Source: Psychromonas sp. psych-6C06 (GTDB lineage: Bacteria > Pseudomonadota > Gammaproteobacteria > Enterobacterales > Psychromonadaceae). Taken from it: a stretch of 64,000 nt of DNA. The stretch lies in contig NZ_PIZM01000002.1 of assembly GCF_002835465.1 (NCBI RefSeq), forward strand, positions 1-64,000, in the 5' to 3' direction. The notes beneath the pieces are model-generated. The model worked only from the letters and a program-made list of their open reading frames with translations, made no database searches and had not been told where the DNA came from. The position numbers were made by a program, and so were the translations under genes. Positions 19,610 through 30,207 of this stretch are shown in pieces; the first letter of the stretch is position 1; each line of letters opens with the position of its first letter.

Positions 19610-22051
19610 TTAATGGTCTGCTTTTTCACTTTCTGATAGTTGATACGTTAGTAAAGCTTGTGCTGTTGTAATGCCTAAGCAGGTATTGTTGTAGTTATTA
19701 ATAATGATCACATCTGAGGGGTGCTGCGCAAAAAAATGTAGCGCTTTTTCGATGGGGGCATCAATGTGTAAACAGAAAAAATCTTTTCGCATAATTTGAT
19801 GCGCACGCTTACTTAAGGTAAGCAAATCTCTTTTTTGTTCTCCTTTAGTGCCAATATAAGGACTGACAGCCGCATGATAATCCTCACGGCATAATACTCC
19901 CGCACACTGTTTATTATCGAGAATAATAAAATGTTGATCCTCACAATTTTCAAAACGCTTTTTAATGCTTGAAAGGCGCTCATCAAACTCAACGACCGTA
20001 AACTCTTTACAACAAATATCACGCAGTGTCGGTTGATAGATCTCATAAACACTCGTTGCAAGCGTTTCAGAATAGGGTGTGATTGGCGACGCTAATAACG
20101 TCTCTAAGCTCATAGGACGACTAAATAGGTATCCCTGTAATAAATCGACCTTTGCTCGAGACAGTAACCTAAAGTCGTCAACTGTTTCAACGCCCTCTGC
20201 AATTACTTTTGCCCCCATTTTATGGGCAAGTTTGCAGAGCATTTCAATCATTGTATATTCATTACTCTCTAAGGTTAAACCAGTAACAAATGAGCGATCA
20301 ATCTTGATATAATCTACCGATAAATTGTGCAGGTAAGCAAAGGAAGAGTAACCAGTACCAAAGTCATCAATAGCAACCTTAGCCCCCTGTTTTTGAAGTG
20401 CTTCAACCCATTGCTTTTGTTGATCAAAATTATCAAAAACAGCTGACTCAGTTAACTCTATCGTTACTTTGCTAAGATCTGCCTTAGAATCAAGTAAAAT
20501 AGCAATCGTGTCCTGTAAGCAACAATGAGTGACTCTGTCGTTAGCTAACGAACGATTAATCGCCATAGCAATGTTATCATTCTGATAATGTTGTTGAATT
20601 TTAGGCAAAGAGGCCAAAGCTACTTTAGTCACCATGGCATCAATTTCATCAATCCAATTATAGGTTTCAGCAATGCCAATAAGCTCTTGCGTATCGTAAT
20701 CTAAATCAGTATCTAAATTGATTCGAAATAGAGCTTCAAATTCTTCAATTTGCAACGATGGGATCGCAACAATAGGCTGATAGTAAACCTCTACTTTCTT
20801 TTCTTTTAGCGCATTTTTTAATAAGCTAGCCAGTACTTGGTTGCGATCAAAACGTTTAGATAATCGAGGGTCAAAATAATATACTGATGAGTAATCCTTA
20901 GCAGGGTTTGCAATTAATGTTTGCATACTATGCGCGATCAACTGTGCAGGCTTTTTAGCATCAACAGAGAGAATGGAAACACCAATATTCACACTCGAAA
21001 AAAGATCAAAGCCACTTTCATCAAAACCATCACTAAATATTTTTAATAAATTTCGTAATAAGCCGTCTATTTTATCGGGGTTTTTATCTTCAGCCCAGAA
21101 AATAGAATATATCCCTTTGCTAATTTCCCCCAATGTACCTTGTTGTTTTGAAAGTTGAAACCGCTGCAATATCAACCAACTTTCCGTAAACTCACTTATT
21201 TTTTGTAACCATTTAATTTTAAAAGTGGCAACCACAATAGTCTGGTCGCTACTCAGCGTTTTAAAAGCTTTTTGTAATGCTTGTACATAACTATCTTTAT
21301 CAGGCACATTTGAAGGGTGATCTCCGGGTGCTTGGAGATCTAACTGTGATGAAGGGATGTCTAGTTTGACGCTACTAGCAAAGTAAAAATGACAACCATC
21401 TTCCATATCAAAACGCTGTAAGCGCATATCGCGCGCATATACTTCCCCTTGCTTATTTTTTGCTAGTAGCTCCCCGCGCCAATGCTTAGTGGTATCAACG
21501 GTCTCCCATAGTTTTGCATAAAATTCTGGCTCATATTGACCAGATTTGATGATTCGAGTGCTTTGGCCTACCAACTCATGCTCTTTATAACCCGTTTCAG
21601 CACAGAAAGTTTTATTAGCCATAACTACACGGTGATCACTGGTTGCTAACATACGTGCATTATCTGCTTGTAAAAAAACCTCTTTTAAAAACTTACTTTC
21701 CAAATCAATACTTGGGAAAGGTTGCACATAACAAAGTGATCCTTCAACAATATGAGGATTAGATTCATTTAAGAAAATTGAAAAATCTACAATATAACGA
21801 TGCTCAGCGCTATTAATTAATGTTTGAGTATCAAAGCGTGTTTGAGAAGCAATAACCTCTTTAAAGGCTTGACTGATAACGCTTGCTTGATGCGATTCAA
21901 AGCGACTAAAAAATTGCCCTAATGATATTTTTTTAGTCGCTTCAAAACCTAAAAAGGGAGGTAGCAAAGGATCACAATTAAATATCTTGTTCGATAAATT
22001 GAACTGCCAAGTAAACTGTTGGCCTGATTTAAATGTACTAGCTAATTGCAT
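19610..22051 (-). CDS. PAS / degenerate GGDEF / EAL / CBS-like signalling protein
   Basis: An 813-residue cytoplasmic multidomain protein. An N-terminal sensory region is followed by a PAS domain (about 145-225; NKTFCAETGYKEHELVGQS). Next is a GGDEF-fold region (about 250-390) in which the GGDEF signature is lost (SKGIY at that place), so no cyclase activity is expected. The EAL domain (about 400-650) keeps EALFRI, ELTESAVFD, AIDDFGTGYSS, YIKIDRSFV, VIAEGVET and LQGYLFSRP, consistent with an active c-di-GMP phosphodiesterase. The last 150 residues form a CBS-pair-like module (ending ITTAQALLTYQL), the arrangement known from YkuI-type EAL-CBS proteins. The degenerate GGDEF may serve as a GTP-binding regulatory domain. 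Single gene. Confidence 0.88.
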   Translation of the reverse strand: MQLASTFKSGQQFTWQFNLSNKIFNCDPLLPPFLGFEATKKISLGQFFSRFESHQASVISQAFKEVIASQTRFDTQTLINSAEHRYIVDFSIFLNESNPHIVEGSLCYVQPFPSIDLESKFLKEVFLQADNARMLATSDHRVVMANKTFCAETGYKEHELVGQSTRIIKSGQYEPEFYAKLWETVDTTKHWRGELLAKNKQGEVYARDMRLQRFDMEDGCHFYFASSVKLDIPSSQLDLQAPGDHPSNVPDKDSYVQALQKAFKTLSSDQTIVVATFKIKWLQKISEFTESWLILQRFQLSKQQGTLGEISKGIYSIFWAEDKNPDKIDGLLRNLLKIFSDGFDESGFDLFSSVNIGVSILSVDAKKPAQLIAHSMQTLIANPAKDYSSVYYFDPRLSKRFDRNQVLASLLKNALKEKKVEVYYQPIVAIPSLQIEEFEALFRINLDTDLDYDTQELIGIAETYNWIDEIDAMVTKVALASLPKIQQHYQNDNIAMAINRSLANDRVTHCCLQDTIAILLDSKADLSKVTIELTESAVFDNFDQQKQWVEALQKQGAKVAIDDFGTGYSSFAYLHNLSVDYIKIDRSFVTGLTLESNEYTMIEMLCKLAHKMGAKVIAEGVETVDDFRLLSRAKVDLLQGYLFSRPMSLETLLASPITPYSETLATSVYEIYQPTLRDICCKEFTVVEFDERLSSIKKRFENCEDQHFIILDNKQCAGVLCREDYHAAVSPYIGTKGEQKRDLLTLSKRAHQIMRKDFFCLHIDAPIEKALHFFAQHPSDVIIINNYNNTCLGITTAQALLTYQLSESEKADH

Positions 22052-22524
22052 AAAGAGAAGATTCCCATTTTAGTTATCGTATTTTCTTTTAAGGGTAATA
22101 CATCTATCCTATCTAGCTCTGCAATTATCATTTTACTCGCTTAACTTTCTAGCTAGATCACCTTCTTATCACATAAAAATATAGCACGGGTTCATATTGT
22201 CAAACTCTTCCATAAAAGATTTATTAAAATAGTAATATAAACCCGTAATTTAATATTCAGAACGATTACTAATCCGCATAAGCATTTGATCTAAATTGAT
22301 TGTTAAAACAATAGATAATGACGTTGCCTTCCATCGTATTAGCGAGCAATTACGCAATCATGCGCTCCTCTCTGCATTATTTTTCATCAACAAGATCTGC
22401 TCACAATAAGATGTGTAATGGTATAAGTACAATGGGGGGGAATAGGTGAGCTATAGGAAAAGGTAAAAGGGGAAATCCCCCGTATATCATACCTCTACGC
22501 GTTTGATATTTTTAAATTCGCTTA
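22052..22524. other. 473-bp intergenic region
   Basis: Holds the promoter side of the PAS-EAL gene and the 3' end of the udk transcript. A possible udk terminator is listed separately. A stretch at 22267-22305 weakly resembles the start of the dispersed intergenic repeat found near 33.2, 34.6, 42.5 and 43.2 kb. There is a run of seven G at 22434-22440. No gene was recognised. Confidence 0.35.
22465..22481 (-). terminator. Possible short intrinsic terminator of udk
   Basis: On the minus strand, downstream of udk, a 5-bp G/C-rich hairpin (GGGGA-TT-TCCCC) runs straight into TTTT. The stem is short, so it is weak evidence. Confidence 0.4.
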
Positions 22525-23160
22525 TCACCCCAATAAACAGCGAATGCGCGATTTAAGTAAATCGGCAGCAATACGGTTTTTGCCACCACGCGGAACGATC
22601 AGATCAGCATGTTGCTTGGAAGGCTCAATAAACTGCAGGAACATTGGGCGCACCGTCGCGGTGTATTGTTCAATAACCGATTCCATACTTCGACCACGCT
22701 CTTCAATATCACGTTTTAGGCGACGCATTAAACAGATATCAAGTGGTGTATCTATAAAAATACTTGCATCTAGCTGCTCACGAACACTGGCATCAGTTAG
22801 AAGCAATATTCCTTCTAAAATAATAATTTTCTTTGGAGATAACTTTATTGTTTCATTTAAACGGGTATGTTCAGTGTAACTATAAACAGGAATATCTACC
22901 GACTGCTTATTTTTAAGTGCTTTTAAATGATCGCAAAGCAGATCATGATCAAACGCTTTAGGGTGATCATAATTCGTTAAAACACGTTGCTCCATTGAAA
23001 GGTGCGATTGATTTTTGTAATAGGCATCTTCGGAGACAATACCTATCTGCTCAGTGCCAAGCTCTGCACACAACTCATTGTAAATAGTATTTGCAATCAG
23101 ACTTTTACCAGATGCAGATGCTCCTGCAATCGCAATAATCACACAATCTTTAGTATTCAA
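22525..23160 (-). CDS. udk: Uridine kinase
   Basis: Phosphorylates uridine and cytidine with ATP or GTP in pyrimidine salvage. The 211-residue length is standard. The P-loop GASASGKS lies at residues 13-20, followed by the substrate-binding [24 protein letters not shown]-like, ILEGILLL and [12 protein letters not shown] segments. The start codon is TTG at 23160, preceded by AAGGTAG at a good distance; no in-frame ATG fits the family N-terminus. Monocistronic, with possible terminator at 22465-22481. Confidence 0.95.
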   Translation of the reverse strand: MNTKDCVIIAIAGASASGKSLIANTIYNELCAELGTEQIGIVSEDAYYKNQSHLSMEQRVLTNYDHPKAFDHDLLCDHLKALKNKQSVDIPVYSYTEHTRLNETIKLSPKKIIILEGILLLTDASVREQLDASIFIDTPLDICLMRRLKRDIEERGRSMESVIEQYTATVRPMFLQFIEPSKQHADLIVPRGGKNRIAADLLKSRIRCLLG

Positions 23161-23400
23161 TTTACATCTACCTTATTTTATTCGTTGTTCAGATCTGGCT
23201 AAAGCCCGCATTGTACATGATTAACAATAAAGTGTAGTCGTGCAGTAAAAATTTGACGAAAAACTTATCTTTATCATAGAGGTGCGCAAATCAATAAGGG
23301 CACTCCGCTTCCTGCTGTTTGAACATTGTTGTTGCTTGAACTCTCATTGCTATCACTTATAATCGCGCTTTACCTATTTGATAAGCAAAAGAGAACACTT

Positions 23401-24501
23401 GTGGAACTACTAAAAATTGACTGCCTAGGAAAAATGCTTCGCCTTGAGGGCTCTATGGCCGGTTGGCAACAGCTCTATTGGGGTGACACCGTTGTTGCAG
23501 TGAAACATGCTAGTGCAGATAATGAAGGCCCTTATCGTCATGAGTTTGAATTAGTCAGTCAAATCCCACAAAGTACAGAAACTAAGACAACCACTATTCG
23601 TCTTGAAATTGACCTGCAATGGCAACCTTTTAACTTAAAATACCAACTATTTAATGGGCAAGAGTTGCTTACAGAAGGTAGCCGAAATACTAAAGATATA
23701 GAACAACAAGTTCCAGTTACTCCCGTTGAAGTTCAACGTAAAATTAGTTTAGTCGGCATTGCCTCACTGGGCTTTAAACTACTCAAAAGCGCAAAAGTGA
23801 TTAAAGTGGTGCTCGCAGGAGCGAGTGTGGCTGCATATTCATGGCTATTTTCTTTACAATTTGCACTCGCCCTAATCGCTTGTTTGGTGTTTCACGAGTA
23901 TGGCCATATTAAAGCGATGAAACATTTTGGAATGAAAACCAAGGGTATTTATCTGATCCCATTTATGGGTGGATTGGCAATGAGTGATGAAAAAATCAAT
24001 ACTCGTTGGCAAGATGTTGTTATCTCTATCATGGGCCCCTGTTTTGGATTGTTCATGTCGGTTGCATCGCTGATTGCCTATTGGCTGACTGGTGAGTCAT
24101 TTTTTGCTGGTCTAGCGGCTTTCAATGCACTACTTAACCTATTTAACTTATTACCAATTTTACCTCTTGATGGTGGCCATATTCTTAAAAGTATCAGCTT
24201 TTCTATGAATAGCACAACTGGGCTTTTCGCGTGTATTGCAGGGGCAGGAATTGGGGTGTATTTAAGCTATAGTTTAGGCTTAGCCTTACTAGGTTTTCTG
24301 TTATTAATCGGTAGCCTTGAGATAGTCTTTGAATGGAAAACACGACATCAAAGCCATTTATTACCGCTAGACAGATACGGACAAATTTTTTCCGCGCTAT
24401 GGTATTTTTTGACTGTCGGTGCCTTAATTGCAATTATCTGGTACTTCGCAAGTAGTGGTGATGAGATATTGGCTTTACCGCTTAAAATCCTGCAAAGTTA
24501 G
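23401..24501 (+). CDS. Membrane M50-family site-2-type metalloprotease
   Basis: A 366-residue intramembrane-protease-like protein. The zinc motif HEYGH is at residues 165-169, and the third ligand lies in LPILPLDGGH (Asp about 257), the paired signatures of the M50/SpoIVFB-like family. About six hydrophobic segments cluster in residues 115-365. The first 110 residues form a soluble beta-rich domain (WQQLYWGDTVVAVKHAS...) that is not a standard M50 part and may bind substrate or regulate it. I prefer GTG 23401, which has AAGAGA upstream. An in-frame TTG at 23326 would add 25 hydrophobic residues, so an extra N-terminal membrane segment remains possible. The substrate is unknown, and no sigma/anti-sigma pair is adjacent. 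Confidence 0.85.
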   Translation: MELLKIDCLGKMLRLEGSMAGWQQLYWGDTVVAVKHASADNEGPYRHEFELVSQIPQSTETKTTTIRLEIDLQWQPFNLKYQLFNGQELLTEGSRNTKDIEQQVPVTPVEVQRKISLVGIASLGFKLLKSAKVIKVVLAGASVAAYSWLFSLQFALALIACLVFHEYGHIKAMKHFGMKTKGIYLIPFMGGLAMSDEKINTRWQDVVISIMGPCFGLFMSVASLIAYWLTGESFFAGLAAFNALLNLFNLLPILPLDGGHILKSISFSMNSTTGLFACIAGAGIGVYLSYSLGLALLGFLLLIGSLEIVFEWKTRHQSHLLPLDRYGQIFSALWYFLTVGALIAIIWYFASSGDEILALPLKILQS

Positions 24502-24635
24502 TGACGATGACAGTGTTGAGTTTATTGTTACAAAATTAAATAGAAAAAATACAGCTAAAATTATGAGCATTGTTATGTAGGCTCAATAGCCTCTAAGAAT
24601 TGTATCGTTACTTGCTTTACAGATAGGAATCTTTT

Positions 24636-26969
24636 ATGAATTATCGCCTACTTCTTCTCTCATTTTTCGCAATGTTATTGTTTGCATGCTCAGATAAAAA
24701 TCAACAAGCGACGATTGAACATGGCTCTCTACAAGTACGCGATAGAATCGTCGATCATGCAGACCCTCTTGCCAAGCAGTACCATGAAGAGGTGAAACCA
24801 GTGCTTGAAAACCGCTGTGTGGTTTGCCACGCCTGCTATGATGCACCTTGCCAATTAAAACTTTCATCGCCAGAAGGAATAGACAGAGGTTTTTCTCCTG
24901 AGCTTGTGTATGGCACGCGTTTTAAAGAAACCGACCCGATGCGTTTATTTATCGATGCACAAACAACACAACAGTGGCGAGAAAAAGGTTATAAGGGTGT
25001 ATTAAACGAGCGCGATCAATCTCCACAAGCCAATCTTGAGCAAAGTGTTCTTTATCATCTGCTTGAACTAAAAAAGAATAACCCACTTCCTCAAACAGAA
25101 ACGCTCTCAGGGAAAGACTTTGATTTTGCGCTTAATCGCGAGCAAACCTGCCCAGATATGAGCAATATTGATGATTATAAGCAACAACAGCCTTTAGCTG
25201 GTATGCCTTACGGTTTACCAGGGCTTGATAATAATGAGTTCAACACATTAAAGTCTTGGCTTGAAAAGGGCTCTCCAATGGCACAACCTCTCCCACTTAG
25301 TGCCAGCGTAGAACAACGCATCATAGAGTGGGAAAACATCTTTAATCAGCAAGATAAAAAATCTAAACTTATCAATCGTTACCTTTATGAACACCTTTTC
25401 CTCGGACACCTGTATTTCTCGGAGGAGCCTTTTTCAGATTCACAAGGGCCAGTCTTTTTCAATTTAGTGCGTTCATCGACTCCACCCGGTGAAGCAATAC
25501 AAGTGATCCCTTCAAGACGCCCCTATGATGATCCAGAAGTGCAAACATTCTATTATCGACTAAGGCAATACACTGGCACTATTGTTAATAAAACCCATAT
25601 GCCCTATGCCTTAAATGCACAAAGGTTACAACGCTGGAATGAACTCTTTTATGACGCGCCTTTTAGCGTTGATACCCTACCAGGGTATCAAAATGGTAGT
25701 AATCCATTTAAGAACTTTGTGTCACTTCCTACAGCTTCGCGCCATCAATTTCTATTAGATGAAGCACAGTACACCATCATGGGCTTTATCAAAGGCCCTG
25801 TCTGTCGAGGACAAACCGCATTAGATGTTATTCAAGATAAATTTTGGGTGTTTTTTACTTCACCTGAAACACTGCATTCAAAAAAATACAGCCAGTTTAT
25901 TTTCGAACAAGCTGATAACTTAGAGCTCCCCTCAGATTACAGTGCAACGAACTTTGCCATCACCTCTTGGTACAAATATGCCAAAAGAGAGAAAGCCTTT
26001 ATTAATGCGGAAAAACAAGTTCTTGGGCAGGTAAAGGGTAAAAACTTACAACAGTATATTGGCATCGATAAATTATGGTCAGGGAGTGATAACGCTAGTT
26101 TAACGATATTTCGACATTTCGATAGCGCAGAAGTCGTGAAAGGACTACAAGGGGAAGCGCCCAAAAATGCATGGGTCATTAACTACCCTTCTTTAGAGCG
26201 TATTCACTACTTATTGGTTGCTGGCTACGATGTGTTTGGCTCTATCAAGCATCAATTGATCACCCGCTTATACATGGACTTTCTGAGAATTGAGAGTGAA
26301 ATGGCATTTCTTATCCTATTACCAGCAGAAGATCGTAAAGCTGAGCTCGATTATTGGTATACCGATGCAACCTCAGATTTAAAAACATTTATCCATGATA
26401 ACGACATCATTTTTTCTCAGAAAAATAATATCGTCTATCAAAGCAAAGATGCGAAAAAAGCGCTTTTTTCGATGCTAAAGGAGCAGTATAAAACCGCTAA
26501 ACAGTACAACTTAGATGTGTATGATGAGCCATTAGCCTCCTTAAACAGATTGCCAAGCCCTGCTATTCAACAACTCCCACAGGTGAGTATGATCATGGTT
26601 CAGAATCAGCAAGGTGAACATTCAGTTTATAGTTTGCTACGTCATAATGAACGAACCAATGTCTCTACTTTATTAAAAGAACATAAAACACGCTTACCAG
26701 AGCAAGACAAAGCAGAAATTTTTAAAGGGGTATTAAGCAGTTATCCGCAGGTTATTTTCAGTATAGAGGAGACACAGTTAGACACCTTTATTAGCCAATT
26801 ACAACAGGTAGAAAATAATTCCCAATATCAGCAATTCCTAACGGGCTTTGCAATTAGACGTACCGATCCTGATTTTTGGAAAGTCAGCGATCAATTACAT
26901 CAAACCTTTCAACAGAAAAATCCTATCGAATATGGCCTATTCGATTATAACCGCCTCGAGAACCGATAA
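24636..26969 (+). CDS. cti: Periplasmic fatty-acid cis/trans isomerase (haem-containing)
   Basis: Converts cis-unsaturated phospholipid acyl chains to trans, a fast membrane-rigidifying response to solvent, heat or salt stress. The 777-residue protein begins with a lipoprotein signal peptide (lipobox ending at Cys18) and has the c-type haem motif CVVCH at residues 61-65, as in Cti enzymes. Family landmarks later in the protein include the VIPSRRPYDDP and TRLYMDFLRIESE stretches. An ATG with a good upstream AGGAATC was chosen. It is followed after 5 bp by a DUF3299 gene, presumably co-transcribed. Family length is about 760-780 residues, so the gene is complete. Confidence 0.93.
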   Translation: MNYRLLLLSFFAMLLFACSDKNQQATIEHGSLQVRDRIVDHADPLAKQYHEEVKPVLENRCVVCHACYDAPCQLKLSSPEGIDRGFSPELVYGTRFKETDPMRLFIDAQTTQQWREKGYKGVLNERDQSPQANLEQSVLYHLLELKKNNPLPQTETLSGKDFDFALNREQTCPDMSNIDDYKQQQPLAGMPYGLPGLDNNEFNTLKSWLEKGSPMAQPLPLSASVEQRIIEWENIFNQQDKKSKLINRYLYEHLFLGHLYFSEEPFSDSQGPVFFNLVRSSTPPGEAIQVIPSRRPYDDPEVQTFYYRLRQYTGTIVNKTHMPYALNAQRLQRWNELFYDAPFSVDTLPGYQNGSNPFKNFVSLPTASRHQFLLDEAQYTIMGFIKGPVCRGQTALDVIQDKFWVFFTSPETLHSKKYSQFIFEQADNLELPSDYSATNFAITSWYKYAKREKAFINAEKQVLGQVKGKNLQQYIGIDKLWSGSDNASLTIFRHFDSAEVVKGLQGEAPKNAWVINYPSLERIHYLLVAGYDVFGSIKHQLITRLYMDFLRIESEMAFLILLPAEDRKAELDYWYTDATSDLKTFIHDNDIIFSQKNNIVYQSKDAKKALFSMLKEQYKTAKQYNLDVYDEPLASLNRLPSPAIQQLPQVSMIMVQNQQGEHSVYSLLRHNERTNVSTLLKEHKTRLPEQDKAEIFKGVLSSYPQVIFSIEETQLDTFISQLQQVENNSQYQQFLTGFAIRRTDPDFWKVSDQLHQTFQQKNPIEYGLFDYNRLENR

Positions 26970-26974
26970 CTTAT

Positions 26975-27646
26975 ATGGCTAAGAACATACAGAGCAACAA
27001 TAAAAAACTATCTATAAAAGGGATCACCTGCTTCCTTTTCATCTATTTGTTAAGCGCACAAAGCGTTGCAACAACACAATGGAAATGGAGCGATTTGATT
27101 CCTGATAATACGCAACAAGCGAGTAACCCCTTTGCCAACTTTACCTCTATCCAACGCTACGATCTTTTGATTATCAGTAATCTACAACGTTCTCCACACA
27201 ATGAGAAATTACAGAAAGAATCACAGATTTCATTACAACGGTTTAAAGATGCGGGTATCGATATTTTACCGCTAATCAAAAAACAACAAAAAACGGCAAA
27301 AGCACGACAAACAGCGGCAAAAATGGTCAATAAAGCACGCTTAGGTGAACAGGGTAAATTAGCCGGTTACCTTGTTCCTTTACAATTGTCGGGGGAAAAA
27401 ATCACTCAATTTTTATTGGTTCCTACCGCAGGAGCCTGCATACATAGCCCTCCACCACCAGCGAATCAAATAATTTTGGTTGATTTTCCTAGCGGTTTTG
27501 AAATGGTTGGTTTATATACTCCCATTTGGGTTGAAGGAACGCTACACGCCGAAAGTAACCTTCCTAACGTACAGCTTTCCGATGGCGAGTTAGCAGTGAA
27601 TACGGCTTATATGATGCAAGCTAAAAAGGTTCGTTTATACAATTAG
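26975..27646 (+). CDS. DUF3299 secreted protein, partner of cti
   Basis: A 223-residue protein with an N-terminal membrane or signal segment (about residues 16-32, ITCFLFIYLLSAQSVAT). The mature part has the DUF3299 pattern: KLAGYLVPLQ, ITQFLLVPTAGACIHSPPPPANQIILVDF and PIWVEGTL. The CIHSPPPPANQ stretch with one cysteine is the most conserved element of this family, often encoded next to transporters or membrane-lipid genes. It lies 5 bp after cti, so an envelope function alongside Cti is likely. The biochemical role is unknown. Confidence 0.82.
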   Translation: MAKNIQSNNKKLSIKGITCFLFIYLLSAQSVATTQWKWSDLIPDNTQQASNPFANFTSIQRYDLLIISNLQRSPHNEKLQKESQISLQRFKDAGIDILPLIKKQQKTAKARQTAAKMVNKARLGEQGKLAGYLVPLQLSGEKITQFLLVPTAGACIHSPPPPANQIILVDFPSGFEMVGLYTPIWVEGTLHAESNLPNVQLSDGELAVNTAYMMQAKKVRLYN

Positions 27647-27649
27647 ACC

Positions 27650-28495
27650 TTAAGCCCCTTTTAAATGCCCAGCATGAAAAATTAAGTGCTCATCGATAAA
27701 GCTACTGATAAAAAAGTAACTATGATCGTATCCAGACTGCATCCTTAGTAGTAAGTCAGCATTATTTTCCTTAGCGGCTTTCACTAATAATTCAGGGTGA
27801 AGCTGGGTCGATAAAAACGAATCATCTTCACCTTGGTCAACCAAAATAGGCAAGCTAGCACCCGTTTTGATTAACGTTACAGCATCGTAAGCAAGCCAAT
27901 CCTGCTGATCATCACCAAGGTAATGCGTAAATGCTTTTATTCCCCATGGGCAACCTATTGGATGACATATAGGACTAAAAGCAGAAATTGAACGATAACT
28001 TTGTTGGTTTTTTAAACCTAATGTTAAAGCGCCATGTCCGCCCATGCTATGCCCAGCGATCGATTTTTGTGCACTAACTGGAAAATGTTTCTCAATTAAT
28101 TGTGGTAACTCTTGGCTAATATAATCCGCCATTTGATAATGCTTACTCCAAGGTAATTGGGTGGCATTAACATAAAAACCAGCCCCTAAGCCAAGATCAT
28201 AATCACCATTCTTATCATCAGGAACGCCATCACCACGCGGGCTAGTATCTGGGCAAACAATCGCAATGCCCAGCTCGGCTGCTTTTTTAAACGCTCCCGC
28301 TTTTTGCATGAAGTTTTGGTCATCACAGGTCAATCCCGATAACCAATACAATACCGGCACAGGGTTCTCTTCGCTGGCATTCGGCGGTAAAAAAAGAGCA
28401 AATTGCATTCGACAATTTACCGTTTGAGCATCATGTTGATACTGCTGATGCAACCCCTCTGCAACTTTATTCTGGCTAATACGTTGTAAGTTCAT
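27650..28495 (-). CDS. fghA: S-formylglutathione hydrolase
   Basis: Second enzyme of glutathione-dependent formaldehyde oxidation: S-formylglutathione plus water gives formate and glutathione. The 281-residue alpha/beta hydrolase (esterase D family) has nucleophile elbow GHSMGG, acid residue in LVDQGEDDSFL and catalytic histidine in GYDHSYFFISSF. It lies downstream of frmA on the same strand with a 117-bp gap that contains a strong hairpin just before its ribosome-binding site (AGGA). Confidence 0.95.
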   Translation of the reverse strand: MNLQRISQNKVAEGLHQQYQHDAQTVNCRMQFALFLPPNASEENPVPVLYWLSGLTCDDQNFMQKAGAFKKAAELGIAIVCPDTSPRGDGVPDDKNGDYDLGLGAGFYVNATQLPWSKHYQMADYISQELPQLIEKHFPVSAQKSIAGHSMGGHGALTLGLKNQQSYRSISAFSPICHPIGCPWGIKAFTHYLGDDQQDWLAYDAVTLIKTGASLPILVDQGEDDSFLSTQLHPELLVKAAKENNADLLLRMQSGYDHSYFFISSFIDEHLIFHAGHLKGA

Positions 28496-28507
28496 AAAAA
28501 TTCCTAT

Positions 28508-28532
28508 GCCCCTTAACTGAAAGTTAAAGGGC
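28508..28532 (-). promoter_or_regulatory. Hairpin between frmA and fghA, next to the fghA ribosome-binding site
   Basis: An 11-bp inverted repeat with one mismatch (28508-28518 with 28522-28532) and a 3-base loop. On the transcribed strand it ends 12 bases before the fghA start and is followed by ATAGGAATTTTT. It could be a partial terminator/attenuator, an mRNA-stability element or a translational control element. Confidence 0.5.
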
Positions 28533-28612
28533 TAATAAACCGCTATTTATGCGAATTTCTGCGTTATTCTGCGTTAAATTGATAATGGCGTTCCCATTAA
28601 CCAGCATTAAGG

Positions 28613-29788
<1,176 letters not shown>

Positions 29789-29891
29789 TCAAAGCGATAT
29801 AACACCGCTATTTTCGAAAACTTAGACGTTAAATATCCTACAACTAAACCGTTTTGTGAAAATAATTGGCATAGAATTACGCAAACTGACA

Positions 29892-30170
29892 CTACGGTGT
29901 AGAAAATTTAACTGTTTGATTTAAATAAATAATATCGCTGACATCAATCTGAATTGAGGTTAAATAATGGGTAGCGACGCTCTTCGCGTAAATTCCGTCG
30001 CTAAATGTAACATCTAAATTTAATTTCTCTGCTACATAATAAGCGCGACGCTTAAGCCCACTAACTATAGGCAAAAACTTGAAACTAAACACGCGCTTTA
30101 TTATACGAGGGTCAGTAAAAAACAGTTCAGTGCTTTTGGGGATAAAAAGTGACTCGCAAAAATAACTCAC
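29892..30170 (-). CDS. Possible small hypothetical protein
   Basis: A 92-residue open frame starting at GTG with no convincing ribosome-binding site, filling the gap between frmA and a lipoprotein gene. It shows no signal peptide, membrane segment or recognisable domain. The C-terminal part alternates hydrophobic residues (TSIQIDVSDIIYLNQTV) in a beta-rich way. It may be a real orphan, a gene remnant or chance. Confidence 0.3.
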   Translation of the reverse strand: MSYFCESLFIPKSTELFFTDPRIIKRVFSFKFLPIVSGLKRRAYYVAEKLNLDVTFSDGIYAKSVATHYLTSIQIDVSDIIYLNQTVKFSTP

Positions 30171-30207
30171 ATTATAAGAAGGTTTTTATATGACCGACGA
30201 CATGTGG

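Noticed and set aside
22267-22305. Possible fifth copy of the dispersed repeat
   Set aside because: Only the first about 40 bases resemble the family and the rest does not align; left as a note in the intergenic entry.
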